From Sepioteuthis lessoniana (Eukaryota; Mollusca; Cephalopoda; Myopsida; Loliginidae): a stretch of DNA of 64,000 nucleotides. Location: NCBI GenBank assembly GCA_963585895.1, contig OY757916.1, positions 21,565,560 through 21,629,559 on the forward strand. Reading direction: 5' to 3'. Below the pieces are notes generated by a model. The model ran no database searches and was not told where the DNA came from. It saw nothing but the letters and a program-made list of their open reading frames with translations. Shown one piece after another: positions 54,299 through 63,446 of this stretch. Positions within the stretch are counted from its first letter, which is position 1. Each line of letters starts with the position of its first letter. The position numbers were made by a program, and so were the translations under genes.

Positions 54299-54930
54299 TG
54301 TTACATAGCCAGATATGAGTATGTGAAATAGAGATATTCATACAGATACGGAAAACGTTCACAAATGTTCATAAAATGTTCATAAACATATAGGAATCAG
54401 AAAACACGAAATTGGTTCAGGTACGAAACTTTTATTCACCTTTTTGAGTTTAAAGGTTTTTCGACATGAGGAGAGAGGGATACAATTTCTTAAACAAACG
54501 CACGGCACATTTCGTAGACCCCAACTGGTCTCGCCTCGGCGAGACCAAAAATCGACTTGCTCTTTCGGAGTTTAAATCTCAACTCTACCAACGCGCATCA
54601 ACCCGTAGACCCAAACTGGTCTCGCCTCGGCGAGCCCCAAAAATCAACTTGCCCCGTCTAAGACCGAAACTCAACTAACTGCTTTTTTTCAAATCCCCAA
54701 AATCTTCAGCGCTTCCGGGCATGACGTCATTCACGTCCCCGGTTATATTTCCTATCTGGGGTTTTTATTGTGACACCTCTGATTGTTACATCCACCCTGC
54801 ACGCGCGTGAACACCTGAACTCAACTAACCCATGCACCTAACTAACCCATGCACTAAGTGAAAGTTTCTCAGCCTAACTAAACCGAAAGGCAAGATATAT
54901 AAAACGAAAAATGGTAATATAAAAAATTAT
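54299..54930 (-). mobile_element. Solo LTR, family B, antisense, 5' end eroded
   Basis: Starts 'tgttacatagccagatatga' on the plus strand (reverse of the 'ggctatgtaaca' end) after 'atac'. It carries the reverse of the AATAAA region ('gtacgaaacttttattcacc'), the CRE palindrome tgacgtca at 54722-54729, and 'actaaaccgaaaggcaagat' at the 5' side, then decays. A local duplication of 'cgtagacccaaactggtctc' (54514, 54603) lengthens it. The second target site copy is not visible. Confidence 0.85.
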
Positions 54931-55620
54931 ATCACAACACATAAGAAAAGGTTTTAGTAGATGAGTGCAAGGGAAAAACGTTAATTATTGGAATGCATAA
55001 GAAAAAAATTTACTAGAAGAGTCCATTGGAAATCACTTTCTGTGAGAGTGTATTGCAAAGAGTTTTACCAAAGAAATATACTGGAAATGGTTTTATTATA
55101 GAAATTCATTGGAAAGATTTTTATTAAAGTAATACTTTGAAAAAAGTTTTACGATAGGAATGTATTAGAAAGGGTTTTATTAAGGGAATGCAATAAAAAA
55201 GTGTTTTACTATAATAATGCATTAGAAAGAGTTTTATAATAGTAATATATCAGAAAGAGCTTTGCGAAAGAAATATATAAGAAATGATTTTATTATAGAA
55301 ATATAAAGGAAATACGTTTATTATAAGAATGATTTAGAAAGGGTCTCATTGCGATGTATCGGATGGGATTTTAATATAGGAATACATTGGAAAGCGTTTT
55401 ATAATAGGAATATATTAGGAATGATTTCGTAATAGGAATGCAGGGGTAATAGGTTTATTATAAAAATGTATTAGAGAGGGTTTTATGACAGAATTACATT
55501 GGAAAGGGTTTTGCTATAAAATACATTGGGAAGGGTTTTATTATAGAAAAATATGAGAAAGGTCTTTATTATAGAAATGAAAGGAAAAGGGTTTACTATA
55601 GAATGCATTTGCTTTACTTA
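54930..55620. repeat. Diverged ~29-bp minisatellite
   Basis: About 23 imperfect units of 'ggaatgcattagaaa' + 'gggttttattata'. It lies exactly between two family B LTRs that face away from each other. Units in reverse orientation are also seen left of the LTR at 54190-54290 ('tccaatacattcttatagta'). Confidence 0.8.
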
Positions 55621-55720
55621 TTTTAGAAAATATCAAGAAAAAAAACTTCATGCTGATATATTTCGCTATAGTTTCAATTTTAGGTGCCTGAGCCCCGATA
55701 AAAAGCCCGTATTTTACCTC

Positions 55721-56251
55721 TGTAATATAATGGCCGAGGGATTTCGTTTTATGCCTTTGGGTTTAGTTGGGCTGAGAACCTTTCGGCTCAGCGCATGGGT
55801 TGCTTGGGTGCAACATTAACGCAGGTGTTCACGCGCGCACGCGTGGAGTGGACGTGTCACTCAGAGATGTCACAGTAGCCCAGATGGGAAACGGGGCTAG
55901 CAAGTGCGAATGACGTCACGCACTGGAAGCGCGCGGAGGATTTTGGGAATTTAAAAAAAGTCAGTTTGTAGAGTTGAGACCTGCCTCGGGAGAAAACGGT
56001 TGACTTTGGCTTGCTCACGGAGGCCTTGGGCAGGTGCCGCACGTGTTATAGATGAAAAAGCCAGAATAGAAAGAATGTTTTTCTCTCTCCTTATGTCGAA
56101 GAACCTTTAAACTCAAAGGTAATAAAAAGTTTCGTACCTGAACTAAGAAGTCGTAAGTGTTTTTTGTGTTTCGAGATTCCTATGTTCTATGTATATATGT
56201 TATGAATATCCAATGTACATTTCGCATATTCATGTATATGGCTATGGTACG
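55721..56251 (+). mobile_element. Solo LTR, family B
   Basis: 531 bp, TGTAATATAATGGCCGAGGG start and 'tggctatggtacg' end (final A changed to G). Flanks 'cctc' and 'tctc' would be a 4-bp duplication with one later change. CRE palindrome at 55911-55918; AATAAA-type signal in 'aggtaataaaaagtttcgta'. Confidence 0.88.
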
Positions 56252-56439
56252 TCTCTACGAAGCTAAAATTAATTACCAATGAAGATAGATAGATAGATAG
56301 ATAATTCAGATTGGAAGAGACTGCAAACTTTTAAGAGGTTTTTGCTTATGTCATTAGTCACTACTCCCGTAGCCTAATATTTTCGATGGGGCGCTATGCA
56401 TGAAGCATGCATTGTGCCGGAACAGCCTGGAGGATTTCA
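56252..56439. other. Short spacer with (GATA)n
   Basis: (GATA)~5 at 56284-56302; otherwise nothing recognised. Confidence 0.5.
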
Positions 56440-56665
56440 TCTATTTTCTCGTCCACAACTGGTTTAAATTCAGAATTTTTCTACTGTTAGACAGGTTACC
56501 ATACCAGGGTTAAAGAACCAAGTCATGCTTACCATTTACTCATAGTTGGAAGGAGAACACTTGAATTTATACCTTTGCCAAGAGTATTAGTGCAATGTGG
56601 AATGCTAACAGACTTGTCCAAGATTTGAAAAAAAGAAACCGAGTCCATTTCCTATAATGATGACT
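56440..56665 (-). mobile_element. SINE D, antisense, diverged
   Basis: 'aactggtttaaattcagaat', 'agacaggttaccataccagg', 'catttactcatagttggaag', 'acctttgccaagagtattag', 'gtccaagatttgaaaaaaag', with a worn head to 56665. Confidence 0.72.
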
Positions 56666-56944
56666 GTTTTGCTACTTGCGTCTTTCAAAAATCAACGTCT
56701 TTCCCTCATTTCCCGAATTGCTTATTTGAGATGTTTGTTTATTTTCTTGTATATTTACACATAAATGGATCATTCGAGACGTGCAGACAGTGTTATATTT
56801 TTAATCTCGAACTTGCTGAGTCTGTTTTATATCCGACAGTTTTAAGGTTTTAACACATGTTATTTTAAATAATGTTATTTTATTTTAAATAATACATTAC
56901 TTTTTGGTTAAAAACATTTTTATTATAGTTCTACAGATTTTACA

Positions 56945-57310
56945 ACATTGACCGTCCTGTGGGCTAGGGCAGTTAAATACACCGATTTCAACTCTGGAGA
57001 AAGATAAGACCCCGCCAACCCAAACGAGTATTCTGAATATGACATTAAACCATCTGGTGCTATGGCTCCGGTCCAGGACCTTTGGGGAATGAGAAGTACC
57101 CCTTCATTGGTAATACTTCCTTTTTCCATTCTAACGCAGAGTGGTATTATTTATTGGGTCACATTTATTGGTTAAATAGAACTATTTCCTTATTTAATGT
57201 ACTTGAAAGCATTTAGTTGTGTACAAAAAAAAGATTAAGATAAGAATTATTAGCGTTATCAATATTTTAAATCATTTAACAGTGTGAAAACAAATCAGCA
57301 CTAAATCATC
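56945..57310 (+). repeat. Family A dispersed retroposon, sense
   Basis: 'gggctagggcagttaaatac', 'gagtattctgaatatgacat', 'ccttcattggtaatacttcc', 'tattgggtcacatttattgg', then AT-rich internal repeats 'cttgaaagcatttagttgtg' to about 57310. Confidence 0.75.
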
Positions 57311-57345
57311 TAAAATAAAGTTACGTTCAAACTATTTGCTTTAAA

Positions 57346-57349
<4 letters not shown>

Positions 57350-57409
<60 letters not shown>

Positions 57410-57725
57410 TGATGTCTTGCCTCTTGCACGTATTTCCCGGGCTCTCTCTGGCCACTGGTCTCTATCGTCCATCGCTTTAGGTTACATCCTCTATCCACTA
57501 TTGTAGATAGGTTCTTGCTGGTCGTTCACCACTTACTCGTCTGTGTGAAGAGGTCCAGAGGAGCACGTCACTTATGAGGTGGTCCTTACTTCTCCAGCCG
57601 TATATCTTGTTCGTCTTATTTGGATGAAGTGGCCGTATAGTTACTGCTTAGTGGGATATTGCTTTCAGGATTTGTTCATTACAGCACGCAACATTCTTGT
57701 GAAATTGCTGTCAAGCCTTTTTTTC
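57350..57725 (-). pseudogene. LINE L 3' end with (TA)n at the tail
   Basis: Minus strand: KKKGLTAISQECC-type frame, that is 'cttgacagcaatttcacaag' (the LDGNYTR block), 'aagcagtaactatacggcca', 'aagtaaggaccacctcataa', then SGQREPGKYVQEARHHD ending in 'atcatgatata' and (TA)~28 (57350-57407) where other copies have (GAT)n. Stops and frameshifts throughout. Its 5' side abuts the Penelope-like remnant. Confidence 0.75.
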
Positions 57726-57734
57726 TATAAACTT

Positions 57735-58542
57735 TGTTAGCGCTTCATATATATTTGTACATAATGTTATCGAAACTAAATTTTATAGATGCTGTTGCGA
57801 ACTTCATTAGTTCGACAAAAATGACCTCAGGGATCTTAGGAGGGTCAAATGATTGCGGTATAGCATATCTGCACAAATGTTGATAGTTTCGAAAATATGA
57901 ACACGAGAAAATGACTGTATATGTCAAAGGAACACAAAAGCTTTTTAAGTGGGGAATACTACTGAATTGTTATGGGGACATATCCTACCATACCCCAAAG
58001 ATGGACTCGTCCAACCTTTGGGGAAGACAACTTCTCGTTTCTTACGAGACATTTGACAGACGGACTGCAAACCGAAAACGGCTAGTACTTCTTTTGTATG
58101 ACTTCTTTTTTTCTGCAAATAAAATAACGTTCACCTATCACTCGTTGGTTGAGTTGTTCTTCCACCGGTCTCATCTGAAGACTACAACATGAATAAATTT
58201 TGTAAATTGAAATGAATCTTTAATACAATGCGTGCTGTAACTTTCTAGCACTGGTTGCAATATCCTGTCAAGCCACCTCGAAGCTTAATGTTAAGATGAA
58301 CCTATCATTGATCGTATGGGTCTGACTGGGACCCCATCTCAATGGGTTTTAGGTAACCTATAAGGACGACGACGAATCAACCCTGTAAGCCTGATCAGGT
58401 TCGAAATCGACGAAGAGAGAAGACCTCCCTTAACCCACTTGACCAGATTCCTCTGAAACTTAGTCTCGATAGATGTGGTATGGTCGAAGGGTTTAACTGG
58501 ACCAAGGCGTTCAAATTTAGAAGTGTCATCAAGGATAGTCAT
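57735..58542 (-). pseudogene. Penelope-like element reverse transcriptase remnant
   Basis: Minus strand in order: TILDDTSKFERLGPVKPFDH, IETKFQRNLVKWVKGGLL, RPYRLPKTH (58540-58345); after a stop DGVPVRPIRSMIGSS, RWLDRILQPVLESYSTHCIK and DSFQFTKFIH (to about 58192); about 280 bp of unrelated sequence; then ETINICADMLYR (57890 region) and, shifted, KIPEVIFVELMKFATASIKF with FDNIMYKYID (57830-57745). These are the N-terminal and early finger/palm blocks of Penelope RTs. The YADD part is missing. Dead. Confidence 0.87.
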
Positions 58543-58613
58543 CGTTTTATTAACGTAACAATGATAATCCAGATCCCTTATCAGGTTATTAATCTTCTAA
58601 TCTACGTGTTGTT

Positions 58614-58979
58614 GTGCAAACTAAAACCTCAATGAAATCCAGTCAAAAGAACGTTCTCTCCCTCTACCATAGTATTTCTTTTATTTATTCATTTAAATGT
58701 AATTGCAGGGAGCGATACATTGGGAGAACCAATCAACGCCTAGATGCTCGAATTAAGCAGCACGTGCCTACAAAAATTCGTGAGGGAAATTGGCTTGCAG
58801 ATAAAATTAATAACACATGCGGGTTAGCGATTGCCAAACATCTTATGAATAATCGTTATTATGTCTTCTCTTACAGTGATGATTTGTTCACCGTATTGAG
58901 CAAGTCACATTCAGATTTTCAGTTGAAAATTCGACAGACCGTTCATATTCTCCCTTATAAACCGTCTCTCAGTAAATAG
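58614..58979 (+). pseudogene. Penelope-like element GIY-YIG endonuclease end
   Basis: Plus-strand ORF with FIYSFKCNCRERYIGRTNQR at about residues 22-41, LDARIKQHVPTKIREG, LAIAKHLMNN and a C-terminal DFQLKIRQTVHILPYKPSL before the stop. This is the GIY-YIG nuclease of Penelope-like elements, normally C-terminal to the RT in one ORF. Here it faces away from the RT remnant (57735-58542) with a 70-bp gap, so it belongs to an inverted second copy. It is open for 121 codons but lacks the RT, so it is a fragment. Confidence 0.87.
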
Positions 58980-59098
58980 AGTGATTGTTTACTGGGTTTG
59001 AATTTGATCACCATTTGAATTTACCCATACCTTTATTCTCACTCATGACAAATCCCCCCTTTCTTTCTTAATCATAAGCGTTTATACTCAATAATGGT

Positions 59099-59130
59099 GT
59101 GGTCAGTGATGATTGAAACCAGTCGACCAT
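59099..59130 (+). ncRNA. Degenerate hammerhead-like motif downstream of Penelope remnant
   Basis: GUGGUC-a-GUGAUGA-uu-GAAACCAGUC-GACCAU: stem I GUGGUC/GACCAU pairs, UGAUGA and GAAAC are present, but stem II is gone and the first core C is G. It lies 120 bp after the GIY-YIG stop, where Penelope terminal repeats with hammerheads would be expected. Confidence 0.35.
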
Positions 59131-59175
59131 CATATTTTAATATTTCAAGGTGAATAAAATAGGTCTCTATTTGGC

Positions 59176-59177
<2 letters not shown>

Positions 59178-59227
<50 letters not shown>
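59178..59227. repeat. (TA)n microsatellite
   Basis: About 24 TA units joined to the start of a family A internal region. Confidence 0.95.
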
Positions 59228-59229
<2 letters not shown>

Positions 59230-59230
<1 letters not shown>

Positions 59231-59510
59231 CAGGATTAAATAGATATGAACTGCGTACTTCTGCTAAACTGAATTACATGGAATAGAACTGTTTTTGACA
59301 TTCAAGTGTGTGTGAACAAAAACTATGCTTATACTAAACTGAATTGTTTGAATTAGAACTGTATAGCTTGAAAGAGCAATGTTTTTGATAATTAAACTGT
59401 GTACTCATGCTAAACTGAATTGTTTGAAATAGAAGTGATTATTTTTTATAAAAATGGATTTGGCATTAAATAACATACAAAGGTTGATATGCCATTAAAC
59501 CCAAACAATC
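59230..59510 (+). repeat. Family A dispersed retroposon, sense, 3' part with tail
   Basis: Four internal repeats ('cttctgctaaactgaattac', 'ttatactaaactgaattgtt', 'catgctaaactgaattgttt') and the hairpin tail 'ggcattaaataacatacaaa...gttgatatgccattaaac' at 59461-59496. Confidence 0.88.
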
Positions 59511-59884
59511 AACTAACCAACTAATTGTTAGTTGTTTCTTTTTTTCTTCGACACTTTGAAATATTCCTGTAGAACATAGAATATTTCAGTTATTCGATAG
59601 TGTCCGGTAGAATGAAAGTAAGATTTAAATTTACTGCTGGGCAGACGCTAATTGTACTGAGTGGGTGGGCGATATGTATTTGAACAGTCAGACCCATGAA
59701 ATTTTGGTTGTCATAATGTCGTCCAATGGTGAACACTATGCTTTTTTAATTGAAACTTAAAAAAACTGGTTACTTCATCAGTGCAAACGCAACAGAGTCT
59801 TTTTCGTAAACATTACAAAGCAAGTCTACTCCCATTCGATGACTTCCTTAAGTGATATTAGAAAGGCTCAAGTCTTTTAATGTA

Positions 59885-60150
59885 TGCATTTACCAACCCC
59901 TCCACACGGACAGGATGTGACACAAGGTCAATTTTTCAAGTTTTCCTTCTCTTAGACCAGTTGCCATACCAAGGCTAAAGAGCCCAGTCTGCTCTACTAT
60001 TTACCCATAGCTGGAGGGAAAATAAGTGGGTTCATACCTTTCCAAGGATATTAGCGCTGTGTAAAGTGTGAAGCGCCTCGTCCTGGATTTGAACAGGGGT
60101 CGTTGTGTCCGTTTCCTACGACGATAGGCATTACACCACAAGCGCCTCCT
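59885..60150 (-). mobile_element. SINE D (tRNA-derived), antisense
   Basis: 'ccaacccctccacacggaca', 'ctcttagaccagttgccata', 'gagcccagtctgctctacta', 'gctggagggaaaataagtgg', B box in reverse 'ggatttgaacaggggtcgt', head 'acgataggcattacaccaca'. Full length. Confidence 0.87.
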
Positions 60151-60329
60151 AAATGTCGGCTGTAAACAACTGGCAAACAGAAAGATTTTATGAATTAAAA
60201 GATATACCTGTATCTTAACAAATATACATTATTTTCCTTGACTTTTACTCTAATCTGAGAGAGTTACTATAGCTATTGTTAATGTGGCAAATCTTCTTAG
60301 AATGAATGTTGGTGCTTTGGTCTTGTTTT

Positions 60330-60765
60330 GTTTGGTTTCATGACATATCAACCATTGTAAGTTATTTAATGCCGAATTCGGTTTATACATATATGTCAAA
60401 ATATATATCATTTGAAAGCACATATTTTTGATATTTTTAAACGAGTCTAAGCTAATTTTTTGCACATAGTCAAATGGTTCCAAGTATTGCTATGCATCAC
60501 TAACAATTCAATTAAACATCAATCATTTGTTTACACATTTAAATGATCAAACAGTTCTATTTGATCCATTGACAGGACCCTAATTGGTGCTACCACTCCA
60601 GACCAAACTGGACCTGGGAGCAATGGTACCGTAGGGGTATTCTGCATTTCCCAAATCTCCAAACCTGCATTTTTAATGCCATATCCAGGACATTTATTGG
60701 GGAGGGTCTTACCCCTCTGCAGTGATGCAGTCGGTGTATTCTATAGCCCCATCCGAGTGGTTGTT
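60330..60765 (-). repeat. Family A dispersed retroposon, antisense
   Basis: Reverse tail 'tcatgacatatcaaccattg' at 60337, AT-rich repeats, 'gaccctaattggtgctacca', 'gagcaatggtaccgtagggg', 'cttacccctctgcagtgatg', 'gtattctatagccccatccg'. Confidence 0.85.
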
Positions 60766-61519
60766 TCGCATTTTGGAGACCATATTATTTGCTGTGAAAA
60801 CACTCCCGTCGGCCAAGCCTCGACTATATCAAAGTCGTGAGACCAAAGTTCTTATGGCCAGTGTTTTTTTCTCATTTCCGACTAGGGGTATTACACATAT
60901 CATTCTATAGACGCAAAACACAACCGAGAGGGTGAGTGAAAAAAGAACAAACGAACAAACGCGGACTTGGGTCAGCTCCAAGCGCAAGAAAGGGAAGGCT
61001 GTGTGACGATTTTGTGCAGCTTTTCGTGTATTTGTAGACTATCGTAGGCGTGTATTTTGCGCGAAACTTCTACAAAGCCACTAGGAATGCTAACTCATCT
61101 TTGACTGTCTTCTCTCACTGCTTCTGCTGACCGTCCTTCCTCTGAACTGCTATCTCAAGCCGACCATCCTCCTCTGCTCTGCTTTGTTAACTCCACTCTC
61201 TGTCTTCTCTGGGATCTTCCTTCTCTCCTCCACTTCCGGTCTCGCTGGAGATCTCGTCCTCAGTCCTTTATGTGGGTTTCCTGCCAAAATATACAAAGAG
61301 ATCCTCTACGTGGCGCGAACAAAAACAGAAACGAATTGCTACTCATCGTGTCACATTGTAGATAATTTTTTTTAATCCATAAAGTGAATTTCATGAATAT
61401 CTACATCAACATGCATTTCACATAGCGCTAATGCCCTTGGGAAAAGTATGCATCCAACTATACTATTCGTTTGAACACAATTAAATGTTTACAAGTATAG
61501 AAAATGATTGATATTTCTA
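60766..61519. other. Possible further LTR at 61002-61355; otherwise unassigned
   Basis: 61002-61355 starts TGTGACGATTTTGTG and ends 'catcgtgtcaca', giving similar inverted ends and TG...CA, in a pyrimidine-rich, non-AT sequence unlike its surroundings. I find no target duplication (gctg/ttgt), so this is weak. A short SINE D scrap ('ttcacatagcgctaatgccc') lies at 61418-61460. Confidence 0.3.
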
Positions 61520-62295
61520 CTTGAATAATAGATGGGACCCTAACAGGTACTACCACTCCAGGTCAGAGTGGGTCTATGATGTCAATGAAAGGTGCTCAAA
61601 ATTCGCAGAATTCTACGACTGGCATCTCACTATCAAATGCAATTTTGTGTCATATCTAGGACACTCGTCGGGGTGTAATATAATGGCCGAGGGATTTCGT
61701 TTTATACATCTTGCCTTTGGGTTTAGTTAGGCTGAGAACCTTTCGGCTCAGCACATGGGTTAGCTAAGTGCAAACTTAAGCGCAGATGTTAACGCGCATG
61801 CGGGGAGGATGTGTCGTTCACAGATGTCAAAATAAAAATCCTAGATAGAAAATTATGACTTGGGGATGTGATCGACGTCATGCACTGGAAGCGCGTGCGG
61901 AGGATTTTGGAGATTTGAGAAAAGTCAGAGTTGAGTCCTGCCTCGGAAGAAAACGGTTGACTTTCGCTTGCTCGCCGTGGCCTTGTGTCGGGTGCTGACG
62001 TTGGGGCAGATGGAAAAGTCAGGTGTATCTCTCTCCTTATGTCGAAAAACCTTTTAACTCAAAGGTAACAAAAAAGTTTCGTACCTGAACTAAGAAGTCG
62101 TAAGCGTTTTTCGTGTTTCAGGATTCCTATGTTCTATGTATATGTTATATATACGATCATTATGAACGTTTTGCGTACCGGTATGAATATGTCCATTTCA
62201 CGTATTCATATCAGGCTAAGTTACAGGGGGTGGAGAGCCTTCACCCTCTGCAGAGATACAGTCAGCGTATTCGACAGCCATAGGTAACTGGGCTG
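61520..62295 (-). repeat. Family A dispersed retroposon, antisense, split by an LTR
   Basis: 'gatgggaccctaacaggtac', 'gtcagagtgggtctatgatg', 'catatctaggacactcgtcg' up to 61673, then the LTR, then 'ggggtggagagccttcaccc', 'tctgcagagatacagtcagc' and 'gtattcgacagccataggta'. Confidence 0.85.
61674..62225 (+). mobile_element. Solo LTR, family B, nested in family A
   Basis: 552 bp, TGTAATATAATGGCCGAGGG start and 'ggctaagttaca' end, exact duplication 'gggg' (61670-61673; 62226-62229). AATAAA-type region is 'ggtaacaaaaaagtttcgta' (signal lost). The CRE site is changed by one base (cgacgtca at 61873-61880). Confidence 0.92.
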
Positions 62296-62584
62296 CATAA
62301 ATTAATCAAGGTACTTTAAACGTATTTTTTTACAAAGAACCCGACAATTATATTAAGTCTGAATAAGTTAGTAATCGAATTATTTACAAAAGAGTATGTT
62401 TTAGCATTAACTAAATAAGGTAAATTCAGATTAGCTAGTTGATTCAGTTACTAGGAATGGAATTATGGGTATTTTTTGGATATCCTGACTTGGAAAATTG
62501 TCCAGATCTTATACAAGCTATCTCAATTTTCTCCCTTGTCTATACCGATTTCAAAAGCAAATCAAGACCGAAAACATTCCTGGA
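62296..62584. other. No gene recognised
   Basis: Mixed AT-rich sequence; the ORF starting at 62439 reads into the hairpin repeats and is not supported. Confidence 0.4.
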
Positions 62585-62940
62585 TAGTTTGGTTTGGTTT
62601 GGTTTATTTGGGTTTTATGGCATATCAAACATTGTATATTATTTAATGCCAAATCCTCTTTATCCATATGTATTAAATATATATGATTTAGTTTGGTTGG
62701 GTTTTATAGCACATCAACCATTGTAGGTTATTTAATGCCAAATCCTCTTTATACGTATATATTAAATATATAGGATTTGGTTTAGTTGGGTTTTATGGCA
62801 TATAAACCATTGTCGGTTATTTAATGCCAAATTCTCTTTATAAATATACATTGAATATATAAGAATTAGTTTGGTTTGGTTTTAGGGCATATTAACTCTT
62901 GTTGGTTATTTGATGCCAAATCTTGTTAATATAAATATAT
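62585..62940 (-). repeat. Tandem array of four tail-hairpin units
   Basis: Four units of about 90-97 bp, each containing the reverse tail hairpin (ttttatggcatatcaaac / ttttatagcacatcaacc / ttttatggcatataaacc / ttttagggcatattaact ... ggttatttaatgccaaat) and 'cctctttatacgtatatatt'. Loop-side pairs vary from unit to unit. Confidence 0.85.
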
Positions 62941-62944
62941 TTTG

Positions 62945-63400
62945 ACCAGTCGGTTGTGGCAGAGGGGTAAGACTGCCCCAATGAGTGCCCTGTATATGAC
63001 ACTAAACAATTTGATGGTGACGTTCCAGTAATGCCGGAGCTTTGGGGAATGTGTAGTAACTCTTCATGGCCATCGCTCCCAGGACAGCTCTGACCTGGAG
63101 TGGTAGCAATCGACAGGGTCCTATCTATGGGTTAAATAGAACTAAACTGCGTACTTATGCTAACTGAATTGTTTGATATAAAACTGTTTTTGACATTGAA
63201 ACTCTATTTACGCTAAACTGAATTGTTTGAATTAGAATTCTTTGACTAAACTGAATAGTTTGAAAACGAAATGTTTTTGACAATTAAACTGTGTACGCAT
63301 ATTAAACTGAATAGTTTGAAATACAACTTGTTATTCGTATAAAAATGGATTTGGCATTAGATAACCTACAAAGGTTGATATGCCATAAAACCTAAACAAC
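62945..63400 (+). repeat. Family A dispersed retroposon, sense, with tail
   Basis: 'gaccagtcggttgtggcaga', 'gagtgccctgtatatgacac', 'catggccatcgctcccagga', 'agggtcctatctatgggtta', four internal repeats, tail 'ggcattagataacctacaaa...gttgatatgccataaaac' at 63353-63389. The 5' 'aaatacaccgactg' block is missing. Confidence 0.88.
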
Positions 63401-63408
63401 CAACAAGC

Positions 63409-63413
<5 letters not shown>

Positions 63414-63443
<30 letters not shown>
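63414..63443. repeat. (AT)n microsatellite
   Basis: About 15 AT units directly after a family A tail. Confidence 0.95.

Positions 63444-63446
<3 letters not shown>

Noticed and set aside
61002-61355. A third LTR family
   Set aside because: Ends are TG...CA and similar, but there is no target duplication and no second copy in the window, so it is left as a possibility only.
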